15,614 nucleotides of DNA from an uncultured Bacilli bacterium (GTDB lineage: Bacteria > Bacillota_I > Bacilli_A > RF39 > UBA660). The notes under the pieces are model-generated. The model was not told the origin of the DNA and ran no database searches. It was given only the letters and a program-made list of their open reading frames with translations. A program made the translations under genes and the position numbers. The DNA is taken from assembly GCA_934098385.1 (NCBI GenBank), contig CAKOOJ010000012.1, forward strand, positions 1 through 15,614, given 5' to 3'. Shown here piece by piece: positions 15,325 to 15,614 of this stretch (position 1 is the stretch's first letter; every line of letters begins with the position of its first letter).

Positions 15325-15349
15325 AAAAAAGCCTTAAATTAAGGCTTTT
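15325..15349. terminator. Bidirectional terminator hairpin
   Basis: AAAAGCC-TTAA and TTAA-GGCTTTT around a 1-nt centre (15327-15349). T4 follows on + and T6 on -. It would end both the small peptide's transcript and a - strand transcript from the right. Confidence 0.75.
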
Positions 15350-15363
15350 GTTACTAAAGTGGT

Positions 15364-15394
15364 GCGAGTATCGTAGTAATCTACAACTTCTCGC
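15364..15394. other. Stable hairpin, possible small RNA
   Basis: GCGAG (15364-15368) pairs with CTCGC (15390-15394), and CGTAG/CTACA pair inside. On the - strand a TG-T-TAAAAT extended -10 (15438-15430) lies upstream and the terminator at 15325-15349 lies downstream, which would give an RNA of about 100 nt. The promoter has no good -35, so the call is tentative. A short inverted repeat TTGAT/ATCAA is at 15404-15417. Confidence 0.35.
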
Positions 15395-15475
15395 ATAAGA
15401 CAATTGATATTCATCAAATCTCTATAAACATTTTAACAAACAAAGATAAAATCATCATTAATTATTTCCAAATTT

Positions 15476-15515
15476 TACTAAATTTCAAGTAGAAACTGGA
15501 ATTTAGTATTTTTTT
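15476..15515 (+). terminator. Hairpin with T7 tail near the right edge
   Basis: TACTAAATTTCA (15476-15487) pairs with TGGAATTTAGTA (15497-15508) over 12 positions with one U-G pair, then T7 (15509-15515). The tail is on +, but no + strand gene clearly needs it. It also lies 27 bp past the stop of the - strand gene at the edge and may serve that gene despite a weak - strand tail. Confidence 0.6.
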
Positions 15516-15541
15516 GAATTTAATTACATATCAATTAGAAA

Positions 15542-15614
15542 TTATGCATTTTGATTTGAATTATGATTATCTAGATTTTTAACTAATTTTTTTACATTTT
15601 TATTTCCAACTGAT
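15542..15614 (-). CDS. C-terminal end of an unidentified gene (partial)
   Basis: On the - strand an open frame enters from the right edge and ends at TAA (15544-15542) after 23 visible residues, including KNVKKLVKNLDNHN and an Asn-rich tail. The end is Lys/Asn-rich and too short to identify. The support is an open frame plus a hairpin just downstream. Confidence 0.35.
   Translation of the reverse strand, partial: SVGNKNVKKLVKNLDNHNSNQNA

Noticed and set aside
1..15614. CRISPR array, tRNA, rRNA or insertion sequence
   Set aside because: No regularly spaced repeats, cloverleaf-like sequences, rRNA-like stretches or transposase frames were seen.

Overview
The window comes from a very AT-rich bacterium that uses the standard code: TGG for Trp, and TGA as a real stop. 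Strong AGGAG-type ribosome binding sites, class B sortase, FtsA/FtsZ, MurT/GatD and TTGACA/TATAAT promoters point to Bacillota. The composition and gene style suggest an uncultured gut Bacilli lineage (RF39 / Erysipelotrichia-like). That placement is inference; no rRNA is present.

Layout. (1) 1-2183, + strand: a promoter abutting a T19 tract drives two kinase-fold proteins of unknown role. (2) 2190-4236, - strand: murT-gatD, a lipid II amidation pair in which GatD appears to have lost its glutaminase Cys and His. (3) 4326-6734, + strand: ftsA-ftsZ with promoter and terminator. (4) 6735-7150: a compact locus with a 33-residue hydrophobic peptide on + and a convergent ~72-nt small RNA on -. The RNA can pair with the peptide's leader and Shine-Dalgarno through two short repeats, an architecture like Fst/par type I toxin-antitoxin systems. 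(5) 7182-9056: a membrane-anchored surface protein behind a long leader hairpin that contains a G13 tract; its C-terminal segment has different codon use. (6) 9071-13379: a three-gene operon of an alanine-racemase-family enzyme with Asn at the VanT-like specificity position, a D-aspartate-ligase-like ATP-grasp protein and an AsnB/AsnH-like amidotransferase. (7) 13395-15089, - strand: a class B sortase fused to an unrecognised ~270-residue cytoplasmic domain. (8) 15090-15614: mostly non-coding, with a possible 25-codon peptide, two hairpin terminators, a structured RNA-like hairpin and the 3' end of a gene entering from the right.

How it fits together. Most of the window concerns the cell envelope: division (FtsA/FtsZ), stem-peptide amidation (MurT/GatD), a probable D-amino-acid cross-bridge module (racemase, ligase, amidase), a surface protein and a sortase. 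The most novel-looking parts are the small RNA/peptide locus, the G13-containing hairpin ahead of the surface gene, the glutaminase-less MurT/GatD pair and the sortase with its N-terminal extension.
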